A stretch of DNA of 64,000 nucleotides. It comes from Methylotetracoccus oryzae. Lineage in GTDB: Bacteria; Pseudomonadota; Gammaproteobacteria; Methylococcales; Methylococcaceae. Shown piece after piece: positions 8,244 through 17,455 of the stretch (positions are counted from its first letter, which is position 1; every line of letters starts with the position of its first letter). The notes under the pieces were generated by a model that saw only the letters and a list, made by a program, of their open reading frames with translations, ran no database searches and was not told where the DNA came from. The translations under genes and the position numbers were made by a program. The stretch is taken from assembly GCF_006175985.1 (NCBI RefSeq), contig NZ_SRSH01000001.1:124001-188000 (forward strand), given 5' to 3'.

Positions 8244-9734
8244 ATGAGTTTGATGCTACGACAAGCGATCACGTCCGCGCTGGCCCTAACTTCTAGCTTT
8301 GCTTTCGCGGCCGGCAACAGCCCAGACTTCGGTCTGCGCGTCCAGCGCATGCTCGGCAACGCCAGCCTTAATTACTTCGGCGTCGAAGCGCCCCTGGCAA
8401 AATCTGCCGTCGATCCGAACGGGGAGGACACGCCTTCCCGAGATCCCGGCCAAGCCGCATCCAGCCTGATCACCCTGGCCGATGGATTATCCGCCCGCTA
8501 CCTGACGCGGTCTGCCGCCGATAGCACCGACATGATGGCCTTCTGGCCCAGCGACGATGCCCCGACGCATATCATCAGTTGCGTCGAAGGCGGTCTAGAA
8601 ACGCTCGGAAACGGCCTCAAGAATCCTTCCGTGCAACGCATTCGGCTGTCGGACGGCAAGGTCGACACCATTCTGCGCGGCATGGAGGGTTGCGACGGCA
8701 TACGGCTAACGCCCTGGGGAAGCATCCTGGCCACGGAAGAAACCGATGACGGCGGTGCCTACGAGATCATTCGCCCCACGCTCATCAACGATTCGACGAT
8801 CACCGATCGCACCACCGGAACCATCGTCAAGGCGGACGACGCGGTAGAAACGCGAATCGCCAAGCGCCCGGCTTTGGCGAAGCTGCGTTGGGAAGGTCTC
8901 CAGGTGTATCCGAACGGCGTCGTCTATTTCGGCGATGAATTGCGACCGGGCGACCGGGAGGATGCCGGCGGCAACAAGATCGCAGATTCCGACGGCGGCG
9001 CGATGTACAAGTTCGTGCCCACCACCCCTCGCACCGGTGCGGAACGGATCAACGCCCTCAGCGATTCGCCCCTGGTTTCGGGGAACAACTATGCCATGCG
9101 CCTGTCCTGCCTCGAAAGCGGCGTACAGTACGGGCAGGGCTGTGAGGTCGGTAGCGGGAGCTGGGTCCCGGTCAGCGCCAGCAATGCACCCGTTGACGCC
9201 GCGAAGGCCGGAGCCACTGGTTACTACCGACCGGAAGACCTGCACAGCGATCCGCTTTACGTAGCGCGCAAGTCAATGCCCAACGGCGTTCGCTTTTGCT
9301 GGACGAATACCGGTCGCGCGGACAACGCCCATTACGGTGAGGTGATGTGTGCCGAAGATGTCGATTCCTCAGCCGCCGATTCGAAAGTCACGACCCAGCG
9401 CCTCCTGGAAGGAGACCGTCAACTGAATCAGCCAGACAACCTCGCATTCCAGCCGGTCACTGGCAACGTCTACGTTATCGAGGACAATCCCAATGGCGAT
9501 GTCTGGGCCTGCCTGAGGGACGGACGCGACCGGGACAACAAGAGCGATGGCTGCGTGCGCATGTTGTCGGTGGTCGACGCCTCAGCCGAGCCGACCGGAT
9601 TCTTCTTCAGCGCTGATGGCACCAAGGCCTACGTGTCGATACAACATTCCGCCGACGACAACATGCCGCTGGTAGACGGGTACGGCACTGACGACGTACT
9701 CGAGATCAGCGGGTTCAAGATGACCTCACCCTAA
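8244..9734 (+). CDS. PhoX-family (DUF839) secreted protein
   Basis: The product, about 496 residues, has a signal peptide (MSLMLRQAITSALALTSSFAFA, cleavage near AFA-AG) and then a beta-propeller-like body of the DUF839/PhoX family: CEGGLETLGNGLKNPSVQRI, ILRGMEGCDGIRLTPWGSIL, ATEETDDGGAYEI, VYFGDELRPGD, YRPEDLHSD, NQPDNLAFQPVTGNVYVIED. PhoX enzymes are calcium- and iron-dependent alkaline phosphatases, and the acidic clusters here would suit metal binding. However, DUF839 also includes proteins with no shown phosphatase activity, so phosphatase is a family-based guess. Start candidates are ATG at 8208, 8232 and 8244; the last puts the signal peptide at the very N-terminus. No TAT motif is seen, unlike many PhoX proteins. 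Confidence 0.8.
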   Translation: MSLMLRQAITSALALTSSFAFAAGNSPDFGLRVQRMLGNASLNYFGVEAPLAKSAVDPNGEDTPSRDPGQAASSLITLADGLSARYLTRSAADSTDMMAFWPSDDAPTHIISCVEGGLETLGNGLKNPSVQRIRLSDGKVDTILRGMEGCDGIRLTPWGSILATEETDDGGAYEIIRPTLINDSTITDRTTGTIVKADDAVETRIAKRPALAKLRWEGLQVYPNGVVYFGDELRPGDREDAGGNKIADSDGGAMYKFVPTTPRTGAERINALSDSPLVSGNNYAMRLSCLESGVQYGQGCEVGSGSWVPVSASNAPVDAAKAGATGYYRPEDLHSDPLYVARKSMPNGVRFCWTNTGRADNAHYGEVMCAEDVDSSAADSKVTTQRLLEGDRQLNQPDNLAFQPVTGNVYVIEDNPNGDVWACLRDGRDRDNKSDGCVRMLSVVDASAEPTGFFFSADGTKAYVSIQHSADDNMPLVDGYGTDDVLEISGFKMTSP

Positions 9735-9859
9735 GCTCGGGCCAGTTTAGGCCGCGGCGGCCGGGGACGCAGGAAACGCGGCTCCCGGCCATCTCGGTCC
9801 CGACTACCGTCGCCAAGCCCGGAACGGGAGACACCCCCTCTGAACAGGGCGGCATGGCG

Positions 9860-11005
9860 CTATGTCGACTTCCACGTGTAAATCGACGTGACGGCATAGT
9901 TCCAGACCGCACCCACCACGATGCCCGCGATGGCCGACAGCACCCAGAAGGCTTTCTCTTCCTGAAAGAGATAGGTCGCGATTCCGACGTTGGCCAGGGC
10001 TCCGACGCTGCAAGCCAGCACGAAGGTGATCCAACCCCAGAGCCAGCCCCAACCCGACAGTCGGCGGTCGCGGTACGTGAACACGTTGTTGACGATGAAG
10101 TTGAACGTCATCGCCACCAGGGTCGCCACACTTTGCCCCGACAGGAAGCTGCTTCCCGCCAGCTTGAACATCGAGGTCAACACGGCAAGATGCACGAACA
10201 CGCCCAACCCCCCGACCATCATGAACACGACGAAGCGCACGGGTATGAATCGCCCGAGCGTCTTGTCGAGAATCAGCATCAGATAATCCCAAGCGACCTT
10301 GGAATCCAGCTTGCTCTCGCCCGCGATCCGCTCTCTGAACTGATAGGGCAGTTCACGGACGCGCAGGCCTTGCGCCGATGACGCGAGAATATCCAGCAGA
10401 ATCTTGAAGCCGATGGCCGATAGGTGGCGCACGGTGTCATGCAGGACCTCGCTACGCAGCGCGAAGAACCCGCTCATGGGGTCGCTAAGAGGCACCTTGA
10501 CCGCAAAGCGGGCCAGCCGGGTGGCGAACCGGCTTTTCCGGAGTCGGGAGGCGTCCCAGTTGCCCACGCCACCGCCCGCGACATAACGGCTGCCGACCAC
10601 GACATCCACGTCGCCCGTACGCAGCGCACGCAGCATGTCGGGCAACAGGCTTTCGTCGTGCTGCAGATCGGCGTCCATGACCGCGACGTAGGGCGCAGAA
10701 CTGGCCAGCATACCCTCGACGCAAGCCGACGACAGTCCACGCCGCCCGACTCGCTGCAGACAGCGCACACGCCGGTCGACACGGCCGAGTTCCCGTACCG
10801 CATCGGCGGTCCCGTCGGGCGAATCGTCATCCACGAAGATGACTTCCCAGTGGATCCCGGCCAGCACGCGCCTGAGCCTCGCTACCAGTTCGGCGACGTT
10901 CGCCCTTTCCTTATAGGTCGGGACTACGATCGAGAACTCGGGCCCGTCTGCGGCGAGTTCAATGCGGCTGCCCTCGGCGCTCAGCTCGTCGCTATCCACC
11001 AGCAT
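9860..11005 (-). CDS. Membrane glycosyltransferase: GT2 (DPM1-like) fused to GtrA domain
   Basis: The N-terminal part (about 25-240) is a family-2 transferase of the dolichyl/polyprenyl-phosphate mannose synthase type: FSIVVPTYKERANVAELV, VIFVDDDSPDGTADAVREL, VMDADLQHDESLLPDML, SDPMSGFFALRSEV. The C-terminal part (about 255-380) is a GtrA/DPMS domain with four membrane segments (FVVFMMVGGLGVFVHLAVLT and three more). This fusion usually moves a sugar from a nucleotide donor to undecaprenyl phosphate and aids flipping for cell-surface glycosylation; the sugar and acceptor cannot be read from sequence. The ATG at 11005 was preferred to a TTG one codon upstream. It stands alone, tail-to-tail with the PhoX-like gene. 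Confidence 0.85.
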   Translation of the reverse strand: MLVDSDELSAEGSRIELAADGPEFSIVVPTYKERANVAELVARLRRVLAGIHWEVIFVDDDSPDGTADAVRELGRVDRRVRCLQRVGRRGLSSACVEGMLASSAPYVAVMDADLQHDESLLPDMLRALRTGDVDVVVGSRYVAGGGVGNWDASRLRKSRFATRLARFAVKVPLSDPMSGFFALRSEVLHDTVRHLSAIGFKILLDILASSAQGLRVRELPYQFRERIAGESKLDSKVAWDYLMLILDKTLGRFIPVRFVVFMMVGGLGVFVHLAVLTSMFKLAGSSFLSGQSVATLVAMTFNFIVNNVFTYRDRRLSGWGWLWGWITFVLACSVGALANVGIATYLFQEEKAFWVLSAIAGIVVGAVWNYAVTSIYTWKST

Positions 11006-11227
11006 CAAGTCAAAAACTCCATCGGATAATCGGATTGGTCATCGCACCGTCAAGTCTGTCGACGCAACATGGAGCGACCGGAAGGGGAAGATCACAGGAC
11101 CGGGCAGGAGAACGCTTGGCGTCGGCGACTCACCGCAGGGCGACAGCCGCCCACATCATCCACGTACCCCGCGCCCGATGCGCGAGGCTGTTGTCACCGG
11201 CTGTGACGGCATTACCAGCCGCTAACG

Positions 11228-12682
11228 TCATAGATCATGACGCAGGATGTCGGAGACCCGGCGGCACAATTCACGGCCGTAATCGGTCCAGAGCCCCTGC
11301 CCCCAGTAGCGATAACAGCTTGTCTGGGCGGTCATCAGGTGAAACAGCGCATTACGGAAACGCGGATCGTTCTTGGGGATCCCGGGCTTGATCGCCCGTT
11401 CGTAGAACAGCGCGCTGGCCTCGTCCATCGGACGAAGAACGTCCTCATATCCGCGCACCCACGAGATGTCGTTCGTCCAGCTGCCACCCTCCATGTGGAA
11501 ATGCGGAATTTCCTGCTTCAACTCCTCGATCAGCGCAGCCATCTTCTCCGGACCCGCTCCAGGACTGAAGCGATCCCATATGGGCTTCTGGAGGATGGGT
11601 TGGAGCACCGGAAGCTCGTCCGGTGTAACGCCGGCCGCATAGAGCAGTTCGAGATACTCGCTGACGTTCATCAACGGAGTCTGCGAACCGCTGCCCTCGC
11701 GCACGACCTCCATGTACTTCCCTGGAAACTCATTCATCATTACACCGCCGTTCTCCCCATCGGCGATCTGGGTCACCAGCGGGGGTAACCGCCGGCCGGC
11801 AAGCTCCTGTCGTTCAAGGCTCTTGGCTTCGTAATAGGGTTGCATCTGCGCCACCAGCTTGGTGTCGCTGCCCTGCGTCTTGATGATGGCGATGATACTC
11901 GCCGACTCGCCACGGGAATTTGTGCAGACCAGCCGATGCGGCAAATGCTTGAGGGATGGCCCCTGTCCCGTCTCGGGGTTCTCGACCGTGTGCTCCTGCA
12001 CCAGCACCCACTGGTAGCCACAATCGCGAAGCGTCTTCACGAACTCGTAGGCGACGTCGGGGTGGTTCGGCAAAGCCATCTCCGAGGGCGAAAAGCCCCT
12101 TACCCGCGTCAGCGCCTCGAGCCCGAAGATCGCCGCGAAGTGGTGCTGCCACGCGCGCACGTGCAAATGATAATCCTGCGTCGGCGTCGAGGGCGCGACC
12201 GCATGCCCCCACGGTGCGCCCAGCCATTCGACAGCGCGTTGATAACGCGGCTCGCATGTGACCACCCGCAGGGCATCGAACACGTCATGGAGGCCCATCT
12301 TGCGGAGACCGTGGAACAGCGTTCCGGAGTATTCCAGCATGACGCGGGGCTCCTTGCCCTCATCCATCAGCTGCGGAACGATCTCGCCCATCCGCTTGTA
12401 GCACCAATGAAAACCGGGGGCGTTGTGGTTGTCACCTACCCCCTGGTTCTCCATCATGTACTGCAGGTTGCTGATCAGTTCGGCGGTCGCGAGATCCTGC
12501 CCACCCGCCGGAATCAGGGGCTGATGCATGTGCAACGCGACGGCACATGCGCTCTTGATGCTCTCGAGCGCAGGCGTGCCCGGCGTCTTGTAAATCCATT
12601 GGCGACCCTGCCCGAGAGCATTCTCGATCTCGGCCTCGGAACCGCTGATATTGGGCAAACCGTCGACGTACTCACTGAGCAT
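11228..12682 (-). CDS. Glycoside hydrolase family 57 protein
   Basis: The 484-residue protein carries GH57 hallmarks: HMHQPLIP (51-58, motif 1), YSGTLFHGL, HHFAAIFGLEAL and GFSPSEMALPNHPD, where the glutamate is a candidate nucleophile. A C-terminal helical region contains the SCYRYWGQG segment. GH57 enzymes act on alpha-1,4/1,6-glucans (amylopullulanase, branching enzyme, 4-alpha-glucanotransferase), so a role in glycogen turnover with the glycogen phosphorylase at 22.2 kb is plausible. The exact activity is not determined. No signal peptide is seen, so it is cytoplasmic. It is transcribed alone and is far from other glg genes. Confidence 0.82.
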   Translation of the reverse strand: MLSEYVDGLPNISGSEAEIENALGQGRQWIYKTPGTPALESIKSACAVALHMHQPLIPAGGQDLATAELISNLQYMMENQGVGDNHNAPGFHWCYKRMGEIVPQLMDEGKEPRVMLEYSGTLFHGLRKMGLHDVFDALRVVTCEPRYQRAVEWLGAPWGHAVAPSTPTQDYHLHVRAWQHHFAAIFGLEALTRVRGFSPSEMALPNHPDVAYEFVKTLRDCGYQWVLVQEHTVENPETGQGPSLKHLPHRLVCTNSRGESASIIAIIKTQGSDTKLVAQMQPYYEAKSLERQELAGRRLPPLVTQIADGENGGVMMNEFPGKYMEVVREGSGSQTPLMNVSEYLELLYAAGVTPDELPVLQPILQKPIWDRFSPGAGPEKMAALIEELKQEIPHFHMEGGSWTNDISWVRGYEDVLRPMDEASALFYERAIKPGIPKNDPRFRNALFHLMTAQTSCYRYWGQGLWTDYGRELCRRVSDILRHDL

Positions 12683-12912
12683 AAGTCGGAAACCTCATCC
12701 TATTGAATGGACTTTCAAGGGCGTCGGCATCCTTACCCTGAAAGACGCCACACATGGGCTCACGCCCGCGAGCCGCCTCCTCGTCACTCCCCGCGTGCGA
12801 ATACCTTGTCGGTCGGGATACTGAGATAACGGGCGACGCATGCCGGCGCTGCGTGCAAGACCAGAGGGCTAAGGCGCATGCCTCCCCCCACAGCGGACGG
12901 CGGGCCGGTCGG

Positions 12913-13311
12913 CTAATCTGCCGCGTCGTCACTGTAGGTCGCCAGGAGACCTGCAAAAGCCGCGAGGAAACCGTTGACCATCATCCAGAAGGGCAGTCGT
13001 GCCAGCTCCGGAAACGGCGCATCCATGGTGACCGACCACAGTGCTGCGGCGAGCGCAGACAGCAGCGTGCCCAGAGCGCCCACGCCCAGCCCGTAGAAGA
13101 ATCCGTTCTTGCCAGAAACCGTTGCCGCCACGTATCCCGACGCCATACAGGTCGCCAAGCCGAGGAACTGATGCACGCCGAATACGATCGACTCGGCGTC
13201 ACCCTTTGCAAAGGCCTTCGACAGCCATGGCAGGATCAGCAAATGAATGCAGTACAGGGCGATGAATACCAGCGTACCCTGCATCAGCGCTCGAACATTG
13301 ATCTGTTTCAT
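12913..13311 (-). CDS. Small four-helix membrane protein, unknown function
   Basis: The 132-residue product starting MKQINVRALMQG contains four hydrophobic stretches: LVFIALYCIHLLILPWL, HQFLGLATCMASGYVAA, FFYGLGVGALGTLLSALAAA and PFWMMVNGFLAAFAGLLA. It is therefore an integral inner-membrane protein with short loops and an acidic tail. A GGAAG Shine-Dalgarno sequence precedes the ATG at 13311; the frame is open 28 codons upstream without a ribosome site. I do not recognise a named family. It lies between GH57 and nhaD on the same strand but with gaps over 200 nt, so a shared operon is uncertain. Confidence 0.7.
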   Translation of the reverse strand: MKQINVRALMQGTLVFIALYCIHLLILPWLSKAFAKGDAESIVFGVHQFLGLATCMASGYVAATVSGKNGFFYGLGVGALGTLLSALAAALWSVTMDAPFPELARLPFWMMVNGFLAAFAGLLATYSDDAAD

Positions 13312-13549
13312 GACGTCTTCCAGTTTCGACGAAACCACCCTTCGTTGACGGGTCGAGGCAAGCCCCCACGACGCAGGACTCACGTCGAGGCTCAATTCGC
13401 GCGATGCGCCCGGGTCCCGACCACAGAACCAAGCACTTGCTCGTCAAACTACGTTCCTGGCCCCCAGGCGGACGCCGGCGTTCCCCCCACACTCCGGTCG
13501 TCCGCCCGTCCCGCGGCTCCCTTGCCCCCGGCAGAAATCCGAACGGATC

Positions 13550-14950
13550 CTAGCCGTTGATCCAGTAATGCGTCAGGATGCTCGCGGCGTAACCTGCCGC
13601 AACCGCGGGAGTCCATTTGATGTGACTGAAGAAGGTGTACATCCCGCGCGAAGTCCCCATCAGTGCGACGCCAGCCGCCGATCCGACCGATAGCATCGAA
13701 CCGCCCACACCCGCCGTCAGCGTGACCAGCATCCACTGATACAGGTCCATGTCGGGGTTCATGTTCAGCACTGCAAACATGACCGGGATGTTGTCGACGA
13801 TCGCCGACAGGATGCCGATCAGAATGTTGGCTGTCGTTGCGCCGAGCCCGTCGTACATCGCGATGGAGGCCAGCTCGAGATATCCGATGTAGCCCAGACC
13901 ACCGACCGCGAAGACCACCCCGAAAAAGAACAGCAGCGTGTCCCACTCGGCGTCGCGCACGTTATTGAAGACATCGAACCGGTCTTCTGCATCGTGAAAA
14001 ATCATTTTCAGGCGGTAGCCGAAGAACATCAGAATCGACAGACCAACCATCATGCCCATGAACGGCGGCAGGTGAAGAAACTGCTTGAACGACACCGCGA
14101 TGGCGATCGTCAGGATGAACAGACCACAAATCACGAGGGCCCCGGGCTTCATCTGCACCTGATCTTCCTCGGGGAAACTCGGCAACTCGTCCGGGATCGC
14201 AAAATGCATCATGGCGGCCGGCACGACGAAATTGACGACCGACGGGACGAACAGCATGAAGAAGTCGAAGAACTCCGCGCGGCCAGCCTGCCAGACCATC
14301 AGCGTGGTAATGTCGCCGAACGGGCTGAAAGCGCCACCGGCGTTCGCGGCGATTACCAGGTTGATGAAACCCAGACTGACGAACTTGGGGCTGTTGGCCC
14401 CGACGGCCATGACCACCGCACCGACCAGCAGGGCGGATGTCAGATTGTCGGCGACCGATGACAGGAAGAACGTGATGACGCCGGTAATCCAGAACAGTTT
14501 CCGGTAACCGAACTTGCGACTGACCAGCCAGGACCGCAGCGCCTCGAACACGTTGCGCTCGGCCATCGCGTTGATGTAGGTCATGGCCACCAGCAGGAAC
14601 AGCATCAATTCGGCGTATTCCTTCAGGTCATGCTCGAATGCCTGATGGACCTGTTCCGACGGGACGTTGCTGGTGCTCGCCATGTAGGCGACCTGTGCCC
14701 AGATGATGCCCGCCGCCAGGATGACCGGCTTGGACTTGCGCAGGTGTGTGAACTCCTCGGTCATCACGAAGGCGTAGGCGATGACGAAGATCAGCAGACA
14801 GTAGATGCCGCGTTGAGCGCCGGTCAGTCCAAGATTTTGAAACTCTTCAGCGAACGCCACCTCCGGCAGGAGGAGCGACAGGGACAGGAATACAAGCGCG
14901 CGTGCCAAGTTGGAACCCTCTTCTTTCTCGATGCGGTGACTGGAACCCAT
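13550..14950 (-). CDS. nhaD: Sodium:proton antiporter NhaD
   Basis: NhaD exports sodium or lithium in exchange for protons and is common in marine, haloalkaline and sulfur bacteria. The protein has the expected length (about 450-470) and 10-12 membrane segments, with a signal-like N-terminus (LARALVFLSLSLLLPEVAFA). Conserved blocks are VIAYAFVMTEEFTHLRKSKP, SSVADNLTSALLVGAVVMA, NAGGAFSPFGDITTLMVWQ and SAIVDNIPVMFAVLNM. The start is uncertain: ATG at 14950 adds a charged 14-residue leader, whereas TTG at 14908 sits 8 nt after AGAGGG and would begin directly at the hydrophobic N-terminus. The gene seems monocistronic. Confidence 0.93.
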   Translation of the reverse strand: MGSSHRIEKEEGSNLARALVFLSLSLLLPEVAFAEEFQNLGLTGAQRGIYCLLIFVIAYAFVMTEEFTHLRKSKPVILAAGIIWAQVAYMASTSNVPSEQVHQAFEHDLKEYAELMLFLLVAMTYINAMAERNVFEALRSWLVSRKFGYRKLFWITGVITFFLSSVADNLTSALLVGAVVMAVGANSPKFVSLGFINLVIAANAGGAFSPFGDITTLMVWQAGRAEFFDFFMLFVPSVVNFVVPAAMMHFAIPDELPSFPEEDQVQMKPGALVICGLFILTIAIAVSFKQFLHLPPFMGMMVGLSILMFFGYRLKMIFHDAEDRFDVFNNVRDAEWDTLLFFFGVVFAVGGLGYIGYLELASIAMYDGLGATTANILIGILSAIVDNIPVMFAVLNMNPDMDLYQWMLVTLTAGVGGSMLSVGSAAGVALMGTSRGMYTFFSHIKWTPAVAAGYAASILTHYWING

Positions 14951-15004
14951 CACACCAACTGCCGCTCATTGTGCGGCGTTGGCCACTCCCAAAAAAACCC
15001 GCCG

Positions 15005-15010
15005 ATTATA
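15005..15010 (-). promoter_or_regulatory. Likely -10 element of nhaD
   Basis: A perfect TATAAT on the minus strand (within CCTATATAATCGG) lies 55 nt before the nhaD ATG. The -35 position at 17-bp spacing reads TGTCCA, a poor match, so this may be a weak or activator-dependent promoter. Confidence 0.4.
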
Positions 15011-15214
15011 TAGGAGCGTCCTCGGGTTGGACACCTCCGCGCCCATGCCGTCCCCTTTCGGGCAGGGTCTCGGGCACAGCGTGTTGAATTTCCACAGCCT
15101 CACCTGAAGCTAAAAGTTATAAGGCTAGCATTTTTTATCACTTCCGAACGGGATGCGTGACATGTTAACCTGAGCGGCAAAGTAGGCTTTACCGGATGTA
15201 CAACAGAGTTTTCC

Positions 15215-16870
15215 ATGTATCAGTACGATGAATTCGATCAGCGGATTGTCGACGAGCGGGTGCGGCAGTTCCGCGACCAAACGGCCCGCTTCCTCGCTGG
15301 ACAACTGACCGAAGACCAGTTCCGCCCCTTGCGGCTGATGAACGGCTTGTACCTGCAGCGGCACGCACCGATGCTGCGGGTGGCGATTCCCTATGGCCTG
15401 TTGTCGACCAGGCAACTGCGTATGCTGGCGCACATCGCCCGCACCTATGACCGGGGCTACGGGCATTTCACGACTCGTCAAAACGTCCAGTACAACTGGC
15501 CTGACCTGGACCGAGTCCCCGACATTCTTGCGGACCTCGCCTCCGTCCAGATGCATGCGATCCAGACCAGCGGCAACTGCATCCGTAACGTCACCAGCGA
15601 CCCTATCGCCGGCGTGGCCGCCGACGAGCTCGAAGATCCGCGCCCCTACTGCGAGATCATCCGCCAATGGTCGACGTTCCATCCCGAATTCAGCTATCTG
15701 CCGCGCAAGTTCAAGATCGCCGTCACCGGGGCCGAACAGGATCGCGCAGCGGTGCAGGTGCACGACATCGGACTGCGCCTCGTTCGGAATGAGGCCGGCG
15801 AAGTGGGTTTCGCAGTGCTGGTCGGGGGCGGCCTGGGCCGCACCCCGATCATCGGGGAAACGATACGCCCGTTTCTCGCGAAGCGGGACCTCTTGTCCTA
15901 CCTCGAAGCGATACTCCGCGTCTATAACCGCTTCGGGCGGCGCGACAACAAATACAAGGCGCGCATCAAGATTCTGCTGAAGGAGACCGGGGTCGCTGCC
16001 TTTACGACGCAGGTGGAACAGGAGTGGCAACAGATCAAGGATCACCTGGTGCTCGATGACACCGAAATCGAGCGCGTGAAAGCCCACTTCACCGAGCCGC
16101 CCTACGAGAACCTGCCTGCGGAACTGCCGGGGGCCGTGGCACAGCGGACCGAATCCGATCCGGCCTTCGCGGCCTGGTTCCGCCACAACACGTTCGCGCA
16201 CAAAGTCCCCGGCTATCGCATCGTCTTCCTGTCGCTGAAACCCCCCAAGGTGCCGCCCGGCGACCTGGACCACCGGCAGATGGACGCCATCGCCGAACTG
16301 GCCGACCGCTTCAGCTTCGGCGAAATCAGGGTTACGCACAACCAGAACATGATCTTCGCGGATGTGCGGGCGTCGGAGCTCCACGCGCTCTGGACGGAGC
16401 TTCGCGAATGGGGCGTAGCGACCCCGAACATCAACAAAGCCACGGACATCATCTGCTGCCCCGGGCTGGATTTCTGTTCACTCGCCAATGCCAGCTCGAT
16501 CCCGATCGCCGAGGAAATATATTCACGCCTCGACAATTTCGATTATCTGTATGACCTGGGTGACCTGCGTATCAATATCTCCGGCTGCATGAACGGCTGC
16601 GGCCACCATACCGTGGGGCACATCGGTATCCTCGGCGTCGACAAGAAGGGCGAGGAGTGGTACCAGCTGACCCTGGGCGGCTCATCCGCCAACGAAGCCG
16701 CTCTGGGCGAGCGCCTCGGGCCCGCCATCGCCAAACCGGACGTGGCCGACGCGGTCACGACCATCTTGAAGACCTACGTGGAACTCCGCGCACCGGACGA
16801 ATCCTTTCTGCAAACGGTGCGCCGGATCGGCATTACCCCCTTTCAGGAGCAGGTTTATGGTCATCATTAA
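15215..16870 (+). CDS. cysI: Assimilatory sulfite reductase hemoprotein (CysI type)
   Basis: This siroheme and [4Fe-4S] enzyme reduces sulfite to sulfide by six electrons for cysteine synthesis. The 551 residues hold two ferredoxin-like half-domains and two nitrite/sulfite reductase domains: GYGHFTTRQNVQYNW, HAIQTSGNCIRNVTSDP, RKFKIAVTGAEQDR. The cluster and siroheme cysteines are in CCPGLDFCSLA (CX5C) and ISGCMNGCGHH (CX3C). No flavoprotein partner CysJ is nearby, so electrons probably come from ferredoxin or an unlinked protein. It overlaps the DUF934 gene by 14 nt. An AT-rich stretch (15110-15150) upstream probably contains the promoter, but I could not define a CysB site. Confidence 0.92.
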   Translation: MYQYDEFDQRIVDERVRQFRDQTARFLAGQLTEDQFRPLRLMNGLYLQRHAPMLRVAIPYGLLSTRQLRMLAHIARTYDRGYGHFTTRQNVQYNWPDLDRVPDILADLASVQMHAIQTSGNCIRNVTSDPIAGVAADELEDPRPYCEIIRQWSTFHPEFSYLPRKFKIAVTGAEQDRAAVQVHDIGLRLVRNEAGEVGFAVLVGGGLGRTPIIGETIRPFLAKRDLLSYLEAILRVYNRFGRRDNKYKARIKILLKETGVAAFTTQVEQEWQQIKDHLVLDDTEIERVKAHFTEPPYENLPAELPGAVAQRTESDPAFAAWFRHNTFAHKVPGYRIVFLSLKPPKVPPGDLDHRQMDAIAELADRFSFGEIRVTHNQNMIFADVRASELHALWTELREWGVATPNINKATDIICCPGLDFCSLANASSIPIAEEIYSRLDNFDYLYDLGDLRINISGCMNGCGHHTVGHIGILGVDKKGEEWYQLTLGGSSANEAALGERLGPAIAKPDVADAVTTILKTYVELRAPDESFLQTVRRIGITPFQEQVYGHH

Positions 16871-17345
16871 GGACGGTCGGGCGATAGCCGGCGAATGGCT
16901 GCACCTGGACAATGACGCGGCGATACCGCCGTCCGGTCAGGTGACCGTGTCCCTGCACCGCTGGCAGGCAGAGCGGACAGCACTGATGGCAAGGCCCGAA
17001 CCGGTCGGTTTGCGTCTCGAAGCAGGGGATGCGCCTGACGCGATTGCCGACGACCTGCAGCGCTTCCCGCTGATTGTACTGAGCTTTGCCACGATGGCCG
17101 ATGGGCGCCTGTTCAGTCTGGCGCGCCTGCTGCGCGAGCGTTTCGGGTTTGCCGGCGAGTTGCGGGCCCGCGGTGACTTCATCGTGGACCAGATCTTTTT
17201 TCTGAATCGCGTTGGTGTCGATACCTTCGAGCCGACCGAGGACATCAGCCCGGAAGCGGTGGGGCAAGCGATTAGGACGTTTTCGGTCCGTTATCAGGCA
17301 GCCACCGACGAGAAACAACCGTTATATCGTCGGGAGCGCAGATAG
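16857..17345 (+). CDS. DUF934 family protein, CysI partner
   Basis: The 162-residue protein starts MVIIKDGRAIAGEWL and contains the DUF934 segments IVLSFATMADGRLFSLARLL, RARGDFIVDQIFFLNRVGVD and FEPTEDISPEAV. The family occurs next to cysI in proteobacteria that lack a linked cysJ, and is annotated as a putative oxidoreductase or accessory to sulfite/nitrite reduction. Its biochemical role is not established. The ATG follows CAGGAG and lies inside the end of cysI, so the two are co-translated. cysH, often next, is missing. Confidence 0.85.
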   Translation: MVIIKDGRAIAGEWLHLDNDAAIPPSGQVTVSLHRWQAERTALMARPEPVGLRLEAGDAPDAIADDLQRFPLIVLSFATMADGRLFSLARLLRERFGFAGELRARGDFIVDQIFFLNRVGVDTFEPTEDISPEAVGQAIRTFSVRYQAATDEKQPLYRRERR

Positions 17346-17455
17346 GCACCGAGAGTGAGGATTAGGTAGCGGGTGAACGGCACGCGGGAATCGCTTCGGC
17401 GACGCGTTGAGAACCTACTCCGCGCCAACCGCCTTGAAGTCGGCGCTGGTGAGCG

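Noticed and set aside
15125..16384. 419-codon minus-strand frame opposite cysI
   Set aside because: Antisense shadow of CysI; the real gene has intact siroheme and cluster motifs.
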